DNA of 8,661 nucleotides from Pyrinomonadaceae bacterium. GTDB lineage: Bacteria > Acidobacteriota > Blastocatellia > Pyrinomonadales > Pyrinomonadaceae. Where the stretch lies: positions 1 to 8,661 of the forward strand of contig JAICPV010000068.1 of assembly GCA_025929655.1 (NCBI GenBank), in the 5' to 3' direction. Each line of letters begins with the position of its first letter. The first letter of the stretch is position 1. The notes below the pieces were generated by a model, which did not search any database, was not told the origin of the DNA, and saw only the letters and a list, made by a program, of their open reading frames with translations. Below, piece after piece: positions 1-6,130 of this stretch. The position numbers were made by a program, and so were the translations under genes.

Positions 1-415
1 GACCGGTGAATGTCGCGCCCATGCCCTGAAACTGCGGGTCGGTGCGTCCTTGCTGATGAACCAAATGATTCGCGTATAATGTGGCGTTGTAGAGTTTCGC
101 GACGAGGTGATATTCGTACGCCTCGGGCGTGAGAGTTTCCTCGATGTCTTCGCTGAGCAGCCGTTCGCAAACGCTCTCCACGGCCATTTTGCTGGCTACC
201 TCACCGGCAAGCGCTCCGCCCATTCCGTCGGACACCGCCAAAACTATTCCCTGCTCGTCTACATCAAATGTCTGACTTTCAATTACAAATTCGCCATCGC
301 TTTGCGCACTCGTCCAGGCGCGGGCTCCGGCGATGTTCAAAAGCAGATAGTTATCTTCATTTCCGCGTCGCACGCGGCCGACATGCGAGGTTGCATGCAC
401 TTCGACAGATGACAT
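1..415 (-). CDS. PP2C-family Ser/Thr protein phosphatase, N-terminal part (cut by window edge)
   Basis: This is the first 138 codons of a metal-dependent protein phosphatase; the C-terminal part lies outside the window. It would remove phosphate from Ser/Thr of proteins, usually counteracting Hanks-type kinases, in the cytoplasm. Visible PP2C motifs are GRVRRGNEDN at residues 13-22, whose acidic residues E20/D21 belong to the metal site. VLAVSDGMGG follows at 58-67, with D63 and G64 as the second metal-binding element. A GMGATFTG motif comes near the cut end, equivalent to the family GMGTT. The ATG at 413-415 is chosen because translation from it begins directly before the first PP2C motif, with the usual very short leader; no convincing Shine-Dalgarno precedes it. 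It lies 62 bp behind the cystathionine enzyme on the same strand and may be read through from it. No membrane segment is visible in the part seen. Family assignment is firm; substrate is unknown. Confidence 0.9.
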   Translation of the reverse strand, partial: MSSVEVHATSHVGRVRRGNEDNYLLLNIAGARAWTSAQSDGEFVIESQTFDVDEQGIVLAVSDGMGGALAGEVASKMAVESVCERLLSEDIEETLTPEAYEYHLVAKLYNATLYANHLVHQQGRTDPQFQGMGATFTG

Positions 416-477
416 ATTTTACGATGAAAGCACGCTCTGGGAATTTCAGCGGCCCTCGAGAGCGAATGTTCGTTATT

Positions 478-1611
478 CTAACCTAAAGCCCGGTCTAGGT
501 CTGCAATTATATCCTCGACGTCCTCGATCCCCACCGATATCCGCACGAGGCCATCAGTAATACCAAGTTTACTTCTAGTTTCGGCCGGAACGGAAGCGTG
601 GGTCATGGTCGCCGGGTGCGATATCAGGGTCTCCACTCCGCCCAGGCTTTCGCCCAGGGTACAAAGCCTGACGTTTTCCAAAACCGTTTTTGCATTCTCG
701 AGGCTGCCTGTCTCGAACGACACCATGCCGCCGAATCCCGTCTGTTGCCGGCTTGCAAGCTCGTGCTGAGGGTGGCCGGCCAGCCCGGGATAGTAAACCT
801 TTTGAACCCTGGGATGCTCGGCGAGAAAGTTCGCAACGATTCGTCCATTCTTATCGTGCGCTTCCATTCGTACCGCAAGGGTCTTCGTGCCGCGGAGAAC
901 CAGGAAGGAATCGAACGGCGATAAAATTGCGCCGATGCTGTTCTGGACAAATTTGATCCACTCGGCATCCTTTTCGTCGTTCAAAGCAACGAACCCGCCG
1001 ACGCTGTCGGAATGGCCGTTCAGATATTTCGTCGTCGAATGAACGACGATGTCCGCTCCGTGCTCTATCGGCCGCTGGAAGTACGGCGACATGAACGTGT
1101 TGTCGCAAACGACCTTAGCCCCACTTGCATGCGCGAGTTTGGAAACTCCGGCGAGATCGGTCACCGACATCACGGGATTCGTCGGCGTTTCGACGAAGAC
1201 CATTTTTGTATTCCGTTTGAAGGCCTTCTCGACTTGATCGAGATCGGTCGTGTCGACGAGATCGAATTCGACACCGTAATTACTCAGAACCTTGGCGAAC
1301 AGGCGGTACGTCCCGCCGTAAGTGTTATCGCCGAGAATCACGTGGTCGCCCGATCGTACGAGCTTCAGTACCGCATCGATCGCAGACATTCCAGAGGCGA
1401 AGGCGAAACCGAATTTGGCGCCCTCGAGAGCCGCGATATTTTTTTCGAGCGCCGTGCGGGTGGGATTCTGCGTGCGAGCGTACTCGTAGCCTTTATGCTT
1501 CCCGAGCGATTCCTGCGCGTAGGTGGACGTCTGATAGATAGGTACGCTCACCGCGCCTGTTGCGGTGTCCGGCTCATTTCCGGCGTGAATCGCGGTCGTC
1601 GAAAATCCCAT
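478..1611 (-). CDS. metB: Cystathionine gamma-synthase / gamma-lyase (Cys/Met metabolism PLP enzyme)
   Basis: A 377-residue PLP enzyme of the Cys/Met metabolism family, full length (E. coli MetB is about 386). It either joins cysteine to an activated homoserine to form cystathionine or cleaves cystathionine to cysteine, in the cytoplasm as a tetramer. Visible signatures: YEYARTQNPT at 42-51, whose Tyr and Arg reach the phosphate of the neighbouring subunit's PLP; SGM at 73-75 for the phosphate; Y98, which stacks on the cofactor; D170 in VVCDNTF for the pyridine nitrogen; and K195 in HSTTKYLNGHSD, the Schiff-base lysine. SLGGVETLISHPATMTHAS at 322-340 and R357 form the substrate carboxylate site. 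The SLGGVE..ISH.ATMTHA stretch resembles E. coli MetB as I recall it, but synthase and lyase cannot be separated safely by eye, so the symbol is provisional. It is divergent from the LysR gene, a classical regulator-target arrangement. The start at 1609-1611 gives the expected N-terminus (STTAIHAG). Confidence 0.9.
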   Translation of the reverse strand: MGFSTTAIHAGNEPDTATGAVSVPIYQTSTYAQESLGKHKGYEYARTQNPTRTALEKNIAALEGAKFGFAFASGMSAIDAVLKLVRSGDHVILGDNTYGGTYRLFAKVLSNYGVEFDLVDTTDLDQVEKAFKRNTKMVFVETPTNPVMSVTDLAGVSKLAHASGAKVVCDNTFMSPYFQRPIEHGADIVVHSTTKYLNGHSDSVGGFVALNDEKDAEWIKFVQNSIGAILSPFDSFLVLRGTKTLAVRMEAHDKNGRIVANFLAEHPRVQKVYYPGLAGHPQHELASRQQTGFGGMVSFETGSLENAKTVLENVRLCTLGESLGGVETLISHPATMTHASVPAETRSKLGITDGLVRISVGIEDVEDIIADLDRALG

Positions 1612-1633
1612 AGAAACGGATGCCCAGGTAGTC

Positions 1634-1676
1634 GAATAACCCGATTATTCTATCGTTTCGCGCCGCGAATGACCAA
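1634..1676 (-). promoter_or_regulatory. Inverted repeat overlapping a weak candidate promoter of the cystathionine enzyme gene
   Basis: A perfect dyad GAATAA-N5-TTATTC occupies 1634-1650, 23 bp before the start codon of the minus-strand gene. On the minus strand a TAGAAT-like -10 (plus positions 1647-1652) sits 18 bp from a TTGGTC-like -35 (1671-1676), so the dyad overlaps the putative -10. That is where an operator would block or modulate transcription. The dyad is seen directly. The promoter is a weak match, and binding by the adjacent LysR protein is inference. Confidence 0.35.
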
Positions 1677-1721
1677 TACGAGCGTGGATTTTGCATCCCT
1701 AATTCAAAAACGCGGCGTACC

Positions 1722-1758
1722 TTATGCAATATGGATATTCATAACCTAAACTATATCC
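1722..1758. promoter_or_regulatory. Dyad cluster upstream of the LysR-type gene (candidate regulator binding site)
   Basis: Nested inverted repeats lie directly before the LysR start at 1769. TTATG/CATAA plus AATAT/ATATT form ten-base arms around a GG centre (1722-1744), with one unpaired C at 1727. GGATAT (1733-1738) also pairs with ATATCC (1753-1758). T-N11-A spacings, typical of LysR-type boxes, occur inside (for example T1725 to A1737). LysR-type proteins commonly bind such AT-rich dyads next to their own start and control both the divergent gene and themselves. The dyads are seen; the function is inferred. Confidence 0.4.
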
Positions 1759-1768
1759 GCTAACAAAG

Positions 1769-2644
1769 ATGGACATCGGTCAATTGGAAGTTTTGGTAAC
1801 GGTCGCAAGGGAGAAGAGTTTTTCTCGAGCCGCCCAGGTTCTCGGCCGGACGCAGCCCGCCGTTAGCCAGACGATCCGGCGGCTCGAACAGGAGCTCGGG
1901 GCGCCTGTTTTCGACCGTTCCTCGAAGGACGGCACGCCGACCGCAGCCGGCGATGTGATGATCGGTTATGCCCGACAGATCCTGAATCTTCGCCAAAACG
2001 CGTTGGCAGCCGTTAAAGACCTTCGTGACGTGAGATCCGGAAAGATCACATTGAGCGCGAACGAGCACACGGTATTCGCGATCCTGCCGATCGTGAATGA
2101 ATTTCATCTAAAACATCCGGATGTGAAGATCGAGGTGAAGCGCGGCGTGGCGAGCCGTATCCCCGACGAGATCGCCTCGCGTGAAGTTGAGCTTGGCGTT
2201 CTCTCGTTCAAGCCGAAGGATCCAGCCCTTGTTTCTGTAAGTATCGGCAGCGATGACATTGTACTCATCGTCGCGAAAGGTCACAGATTCGCTTCGAAGA
2301 AAGAAGTTCCGATCGGCGAGCTCGGGACCGAACGGCTTATCGCCCACAACGCTCGATCGCCGTACAGAAAGCATGTGATCGAAACCTTTGAAAACAACGA
2401 CACGAAACTGAACATCGCGATCGAGCTGCCGTCGCTCGAAGCCATCAAAAGACTGGTCGAGGCGGGTTCCGGCATTGCGTTGGTTCCGCGGCTGAGCGCG
2501 GTTTCCGAGATCGAGAAAGGCAGCCTGGTCGGGATCGAGGTCCGCGAACTGAAATTGACGCGAAAGCTGAACATCGTCTACCGGAAAAACGCGGTTTTAT
2601 CGCACGCCGCCAGGGAATTCATCGCGCTTGCCCGCGGGCGTTGA
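1769..2644 (+). CDS. LysR-type transcriptional regulator
   Basis: A 291-residue LysR-type regulator, the usual length of the family. The N-terminal winged helix-turn-helix is clear: SFSRAAQVLGRTQPAVSQTI at residues 17-36, followed by RRLEQELGAPVFDR and the family's TxAG element (PTAAG at 57-61). A linker helix (about 62-88) leads into a two-lobed periplasmic-binding-like effector domain from about residue 92 to the end. Such proteins act as tetramers and switch transcription of a divergent target when a small molecule binds. The gene lies head to head with the cystathionine enzyme across 157 bp containing several dyads, so sulfur amino-acid metabolism is the obvious guess for its target, as with CysB or MetR. 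It may also influence the downstream ligase, 95 bp away on the same strand. The specific effector cannot be read from the sequence. The start codon is the first Met of the typical MDIxQLE opening; only a weak purine stretch precedes it. Confidence 0.9.
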   Translation: MDIGQLEVLVTVAREKSFSRAAQVLGRTQPAVSQTIRRLEQELGAPVFDRSSKDGTPTAAGDVMIGYARQILNLRQNALAAVKDLRDVRSGKITLSANEHTVFAILPIVNEFHLKHPDVKIEVKRGVASRIPDEIASREVELGVLSFKPKDPALVSVSIGSDDIVLIVAKGHRFASKKEVPIGELGTERLIAHNARSPYRKHVIETFENNDTKLNIAIELPSLEAIKRLVEAGSGIALVPRLSAVSEIEKGSLVGIEVRELKLTRKLNIVYRKNAVLSHAAREFIALARGR

Positions 2645-2739
2645 ATTAACGCGCTGCCGGTACAGAGTGATTTGGAAATAAAGTAGAATTTAAATATCGC
2701 TCAGATCAACGATCGACCGGCCGGGAGTGCGACCTGATT

Positions 2740-3861
2740 ATGTTTGACCAGTTTACGCTCGGGATCGAGGAAGAATTTCAGATCGTGGACCCTGAAACAC
2801 GCGAACTTAAATCGCATGTTTCCGAGATCCTCGACGAAGGGAAACTTTTGCTTGGCGAAAAGATCAAGCCCGAGATGATCCAGTCGATGATCGAGGTCGG
2901 GACAGGCGTCTGCGCCAATATTCAGGAAGCGCGTGAGGACATAACCACCTTGCGTTGCATAATTTCCGGCCTCGCGAAAAAGAAGGGAATGGCGATCGTC
3001 GCCGCTTCAACCCACCCGTTTTCGAAATGGTCCGAACAGGAAATATACGATGGAGACCGATACAAGCTGCTCGTTGACGAGCTGCAGATGGTCGCGCGCT
3101 CGCTTTTGATCTTCGGGGTGCACGTTCACGTCGGTATCCCCGATATCGAGCGGCGCATCCACATCATGAACGCCGCGCGTTACTTCCTGCCGCACGTGCT
3201 TGCCCTGACCACTTCGTCGCCGTTTTGGCTTGGATTCAACACAGGTCTGAAATCGTATCGCTCCGAAGTTTTCAAGAAATTTCCGCGCACCGAGGTACCG
3301 GACCATTTCGAATCTTACGCGCAGTATCAGACCTACCTGGACCTGTTGATACATATGAATTGCATTCAGGACGGATCAAAGATCTGGTGGGACGTGCGTC
3401 CGCATTACAAGTTTCCGACGCTCGAATTTCGCGTTTGCGACATTCCCACGCGCGTCGACGACACGATCGCCGTGGCCGCGCTTTTTCAGGCGATCGTGTG
3501 CAAGCTGCATCGCCTGATCGACAACAACCTCGGCTTCCGCATCTACCATCGGCGGCTGATCCTCGAAAATAAGTGGCGGGCGATCCGTTACGGGCTCGAC
3601 GGCAAATTACTGGATCTCGGAAAGCAGAAGGAGGTGCCGGCGAAAGACCTGATCCGCGAACTTCTCGACTTCGTGGACGAGGTGCTCGATCCGCTTGGTT
3701 CGCGCAAGGAGGTCGAACATATCCATACGATCCTCGATCGCGGCACGTCGGCCGACGAGCAGCTTCGGGTGTATGAAGAGACGGGCGGCGACTTTAACCA
3801 GGTTGTGGACATGCTAATGCGAAACACGCTGGAAAATGTTCCAGATCGCTGTTTCGATTGA
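2740..3861 (+). CDS. ybdK: YbdK/GCS2-family carboxylate-amine ligase (glutamate-cysteine ligase type 2-like)
   Basis: A 373-residue protein of the glutamate-cysteine ligase family 2, matching E. coli YbdK in length (about 372). Family members use ATP to join a carboxylate, typically the gamma-carboxyl of glutamate, to an amine; E. coli YbdK has only weak gamma-glutamylcysteine synthetase activity and its natural substrate is unclear. Visible signatures: GIEEEFQIVD at residues 8-17, carrying the acidic metal/ATP residues; IEVGTGV at 51-57; GVHVHVGIPD at 126-135; TTSSPFWLGFNTGLKSYR from 157; WWDVRPH at 216-222; TLEFRVCD at 227-234; and ENKWRAIRYGLDG at 276-288. No signal peptide, so cytoplasmic. 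A GGGAG at 2723-2727 lies 12 nt before the ATG, a somewhat long ribosome-site spacing. No glutathione synthetase or ergothioneine/bacillithiol gene is adjacent, so the thiol role is inferred only from the family and the nearby cystathionine enzyme. Cotranscription with the upstream regulator is possible; a strong terminator follows. Confidence 0.9.
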   Translation: MFDQFTLGIEEEFQIVDPETRELKSHVSEILDEGKLLLGEKIKPEMIQSMIEVGTGVCANIQEAREDITTLRCIISGLAKKKGMAIVAASTHPFSKWSEQEIYDGDRYKLLVDELQMVARSLLIFGVHVHVGIPDIERRIHIMNAARYFLPHVLALTTSSPFWLGFNTGLKSYRSEVFKKFPRTEVPDHFESYAQYQTYLDLLIHMNCIQDGSKIWWDVRPHYKFPTLEFRVCDIPTRVDDTIAVAALFQAIVCKLHRLIDNNLGFRIYHRRLILENKWRAIRYGLDGKLLDLGKQKEVPAKDLIRELLDFVDEVLDPLGSRKEVEHIHTILDRGTSADEQLRVYEETGGDFNQVVDMLMRNTLENVPDRCFD

Positions 3862-3885
3862 GTAAAGTTTGCAAACAATAAACTT

Positions 3886-3912
3886 AAAAGCCGCACACAG
3901 ATGCGGCTTTTT
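3886..3912 (+). terminator. Intrinsic terminator after the YbdK-like gene
   Basis: A perfect 10-bp stem, AAAAGCCGCA (3886-3895) with TGCGGCTTTT (3902-3911), closes a six-base loop (CACAGA) and ends in five T residues. It begins 24 bp after the stop codon at 3859-3861. It isolates the left genes from the pilin operon that follows. Confidence 0.9.
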
Positions 3913-3965
3913 GTATAAATAGTGCTCAGTTCCTTTTCTGGATGTTGCTATACGTTAAACATTTA

Positions 3966-3994
3966 TTGACATTGTTGGGTACCCGAAATATAAT
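3966..3994 (+). promoter_or_regulatory. Fully consensus sigma70 promoter of the minor-pilin operon
   Basis: TTGACA (3966-3971) and TATAAT (3989-3994) are separated by exactly 17 bp, the ideal housekeeping promoter. The spacer holds a perfect palindrome GGGTACCC at 3977-3984. A short dyad GGTC-GG-GACC (4000-4009) falls near the expected transcription start, and the leader to the first ATG at 4064 is about 60 nt. The rest of the 202-bp gap between 3862 and 4063 holds only the upstream terminator; no small gene or riboswitch fold was recognised. The promoter match is direct; use of the palindrome as an operator is inference. Confidence 0.8.
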
Positions 3995-4063
3995 TGTTCG
4001 GTCGGGACCCCCCAGAATCCCGTTTCCTTTGAAATTCAGCACCTACGAATTTCCGCCAAAATC

Positions 4064-4921
4064 ATGATGAACTTTATCCCCCGGGCCCAGAACGGCAAAT
4101 CTGTAATGGAGCTGTTGATCGTCCTTACGGTCATTATCATCCTCGTCACGATCGCCGTTGCACAATTCGGTAACGCCGGCGTCAATCTCGACCGCCAGAA
4201 CATCGCGCGGGAATTCAAAGTGAGCCTGGAAAGGGCGCGTTTCGATTCAGTAAAGCGCCGAGCGATAGACTGCGACAACATGTCTCGGGTCACCATCACA
4301 AGTGCTTCATCCTTCTCGCTTTTGATGGATCTAAATCAAAACGGGACGATCGAAACGGCCACGGAAGCGCGCGTCGTCGATTTCGCCGACCGCAGTGACG
4401 TTCGTATTGTCGGAGAGGACACGAGCTTTCCCGTGACGATAAGGTTCGACCGGCGGGGCAGTGTTTCCTCAGGCCCGTGTTCGGCACCTGTGGACGACGT
4501 GCCGGAAGTCGTGTTCTGCAACACGCCGTGCACGATGACGACCGCCAACGCTTCAAACTCCAACATCATTTTCGTATCGCCGACCGGAACTGCCTCGATG
4601 ATGACCGGCGGGACGACCGTTCCCACATTTTCGAGTCCAGCCGTGTCGAACGTGAACGTTAATTCGCAGGTTAATCCGCTTCTTGCCGTATGGGATATCG
4701 CAAACAGCAATGCCGCCCCGAGTCCGTCTGTTGACCCGTCGGTGTCGCCGAGTGTCGATCCTTCCGTATCCCCCAGCGTGGACCCGTCGGTATCGCCGAG
4801 CGTCGATCCGTCTGCATCGCCGACTGCAACGCCGTTAGCTTGTGCATACGGACAGCGAGAGTCTGAGGGATGCGTCTGTCACTCGCCGATGTGGGTGCGC
4901 ACCAACGGCAAATGCCAATAA
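4064..4921 (+). CDS. FimT/GspH-like minor prepilin with Pro/Ser/Asp repeat and four-Cys C-terminal tail
   Basis: A 285-residue prepilin, first gene of the pilin operon. A short leader ends at G11, followed by KSVMELLIVLTVIIILVTIA: the class III signal has the conserved Glu at +5 (E16) and a hydrophobic helix (about 17-33), but Lys instead of Phe at +1. The body (about 34-200) fits a GspH/FimT pseudopilin fold: an amphipathic helix with REFKVSLERARFDSVKRRA, then beta-rich segments. FimT-type minor pilins help prime pilus assembly, and some bind DNA; whether this one does is unknown. The C-terminus is unusual: residues 221-252 are four units of PSVDPSVS, then PTATP, then a tail with C260, C270, C272 and C284. 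Together these look like an extended spacer bearing a small disulfide-stabilised knob. No strong Shine-Dalgarno precedes the ATG at 4064; ATG 4067 is an equal alternative start. GspH/FimT class is likely, exact subfamily uncertain. Confidence 0.8.
   Translation: MMNFIPRAQNGKSVMELLIVLTVIIILVTIAVAQFGNAGVNLDRQNIAREFKVSLERARFDSVKRRAIDCDNMSRVTITSASSFSLLMDLNQNGTIETATEARVVDFADRSDVRIVGEDTSFPVTIRFDRRGSVSSGPCSAPVDDVPEVVFCNTPCTMTTANASNSNIIFVSPTGTASMMTGGTTVPTFSSPAVSNVNVNSQVNPLLAVWDIANSNAAPSPSVDPSVSPSVDPSVSPSVDPSVSPSVDPSASPTATPLACAYGQRESEGCVCHSPMWVRTNGKCQ
4724..4819 (+). repeat. 24-bp in-frame tandem repeat, four units, encoding PSVDPSVS
   Basis: Four consecutive 24-bp units at 4724, 4748, 4772 and 4796 encode PSVDPSVS three times and PSVDPSAS once. 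The units differ at many third codon positions (ccg/cct/ccc, gtt/gtc/gtg, gac/gat) while the peptide stays constant. The repeat is therefore old and kept at protein level, rather than a fresh slippage product. It forms the linker before the cysteine tail of the FimT-like protein. Confidence 0.9.
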
Positions 4922-4935
4922 ACAGTAAAGAAATC

Positions 4936-5409
4936 ATGTTTACACCGAACCTGAATAGAACACCAAATCCTGTTAAGGCGGAAGAGGGCTTTTCGCTAGT
5001 CGAAGTATGCGTCGCGATGGTGATCATCCTTGTTGCCCTGCTCGGAGTGTTTTTCACGTTCACGTACGCGATCACCTACAACGCAGGCAACAATTCCAGA
5101 GCGCAGGCCCTGGCAGTTCTTCAGGAAGAGGTGGAGAAGCTGCGAAGCTACAAGTTCACGCCGACTATCACCGATTCCGAACTACAGGGCGGAGCTAAAA
5201 CGCCATGGACCGTTGTTTCACCTAACGGAGGCACATTCAGCGTTACCGTGGAAGTCGATAACGATCCTTTCACTCCAGGATTGCAGGACGAAACCACCCC
5301 GACATCGATCAAAGAGATCATGGTGAGCGTGAAGCTCGAACATCCCAGCCCGGGCTGGCAGGCGGCCGTGCCCGCAAGGGTATATCTTCGCCGCGTGAGG
5401 GGGAATTAA
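4936..5409 (+). CDS. PilV-like minor prepilin (type IV pilus modification / GspI-like)
   Basis: A 157-residue prepilin. Residues 1-18 form a leader ending in EEG, then FSLVEVCVAMVIILVALLGV: canonical prepilin peptidase site G18/F19, Glu at +5 (E23) and a hydrophobic helix to about residue 45. The rest is a short helix (SRAQALAVLQEEVEKLRSYK) and a small beta-rich head ending in LRRVRGN. PilV-type minor pilins belong to the initiation/tip complex of the type IV pilus; GspI is the type II secretion counterpart, and the two look alike by eye. I place the start at ATG 4936, 14 nt after the preceding stop. The reading frame is open further up to 4870, but that would add an implausible 22-residue leader overlapping the upstream gene. 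The sequence before this ATG (AAATCATG) matches that before the first gene of the operon; no strong ribosome site is seen. Confidence 0.8.
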   Translation: MFTPNLNRTPNPVKAEEGFSLVEVCVAMVIILVALLGVFFTFTYAITYNAGNNSRAQALAVLQEEVEKLRSYKFTPTITDSELQGGAKTPWTVVSPNGGTFSVTVEVDNDPFTPGLQDETTPTSIKEIMVSVKLEHPSPGWQAAVPARVYLRRVRGN

Positions 5410-5412
5410 GCG

Positions 5413-6108
5413 ATGAAAAAACAAAGAGCCAAATCACAGGCCGGATTTTCATTGATCGAGCTCGCCGTAGCAATGGTCATAATGCTGACGCTGCTCGGGA
5501 TCGTCTCATCGGTGATGTCGCGCACCCTCGGCATACGGAGCCGTGAAAGCCGGAAGACGGACGCTCTGACTTCCGCCCAAGCAGCCTTGAACGTCATCTC
5601 ACGCGAGGTTGGAAATACAGGATTCGGGATATACGACGGCGACTCGACGCTTTTATCCAGCAACGGGATAATCCTCGCCGATTCGGATGCAAACAAGATC
5701 CGGATTCGTTCGAACTACCTGAACACCGGGCCGCGAACCGCACCCGCGGGTTCTACCGTCGTTTCGACAAATCAACCGGGCGAAGATGTCACATACTTTT
5801 TCGACGACGCTACGAATTCGATCGTGCGGTACGATCCGTACGGAATCGAGACCTCGCCCGGTGTCTACGGCCCTCAAACATCGGTGGTCGTCAATCGGAT
5901 CAGTAACGTCGTCTTTAAGTATTACAACTACGCCGGCGCCAATTCTACACCGACCGAGACGGACGTACCCACAGCTGATACGGGCCGCGTTCGGATCACC
6001 GTTGCGGTGAATATGGACCCGGTCGTGGGCCAGCCGGACAACCAGCAGGTTCGGTTCTCGACCGACGTGACGCTGCGAAATTCGAATTACATGCTTCGGC
6101 AATATTAA
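5413..6108 (+). CDS. PilW-like minor prepilin (GspJ-like)
   Basis: A 231-residue prepilin with leader MKKQRAKSQAG, cleavage site G11/F12, FSLIE with Glu at +5 (E16), and a hydrophobic helix to about residue 33. The segment LTSAQAALNVISREVGNTGFGI (about 52-73) is the helix and glycine turn typical of PilW/GspJ-type pilins, which usually read 'L...iR.aGf'. The remaining 150 residues are a beta-rich head domain with an FxYYNYAG segment near the end and a C-terminal strand (VRFSTDVTLRN). It is expected in the inner membrane before processing, then at the pilus tip with the other minor pilins. The start lies only 3 nt after the upstream stop, and a GAGGGGG purine run (5397-5403) in the tail of the upstream gene serves as ribosome site, so the two are translationally coupled. 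PilW versus GspJ is not settled by sequence alone; the PilX-like neighbour favours the pilus assignment. Confidence 0.8.
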   Translation: MKKQRAKSQAGFSLIELAVAMVIMLTLLGIVSSVMSRTLGIRSRESRKTDALTSAQAALNVISREVGNTGFGIYDGDSTLLSSNGIILADSDANKIRIRSNYLNTGPRTAPAGSTVVSTNQPGEDVTYFFDDATNSIVRYDPYGIETSPGVYGPQTSVVVNRISNVVFKYYNYAGANSTPTETDVPTADTGRVRITVAVNMDPVVGQPDNQQVRFSTDVTLRNSNYMLRQY

Positions 6109-6130
6109 CTGTCGATCTGGAGCAACAAAG

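Noticed and set aside
1012..1749. 245-codon plus-strand open frame
   Set aside because: It is antisense to the well-supported cystathionine enzyme, its Arg/His-rich product shows no family motif, and it runs through the divergent regulatory region.
2645..2739. Separate promoter for the YbdK-like gene (TAGAAT at 2684-2689)
   Set aside because: The -10-like hexamer is reasonable but the matching -35 position (TACAGA at 2661-2666) is poor, so readthrough from the LysR gene is equally likely.
3995..4063. Riboswitch (for example cyclic-di-GMP) in the pilin operon leader
   Set aside because: The leader is only about 60 nt and shows a single short dyad; no known riboswitch core was recognised and there is no leader terminator.
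4724..4819. Short tandem repeat as CRISPR-like or non-coding array
   Set aside because: The units are contiguous without spacers, exactly 24 bp, in frame, and vary mainly at synonymous positions, so it is a protein repeat.
4870..4935. Longer N-terminus for the PilV-like prepilin
   Set aside because: It would overlap the upstream gene by 52 bp and give a 40-residue leader; ATG 4936 gives a normal 18-residue leader and a 14-nt gap.
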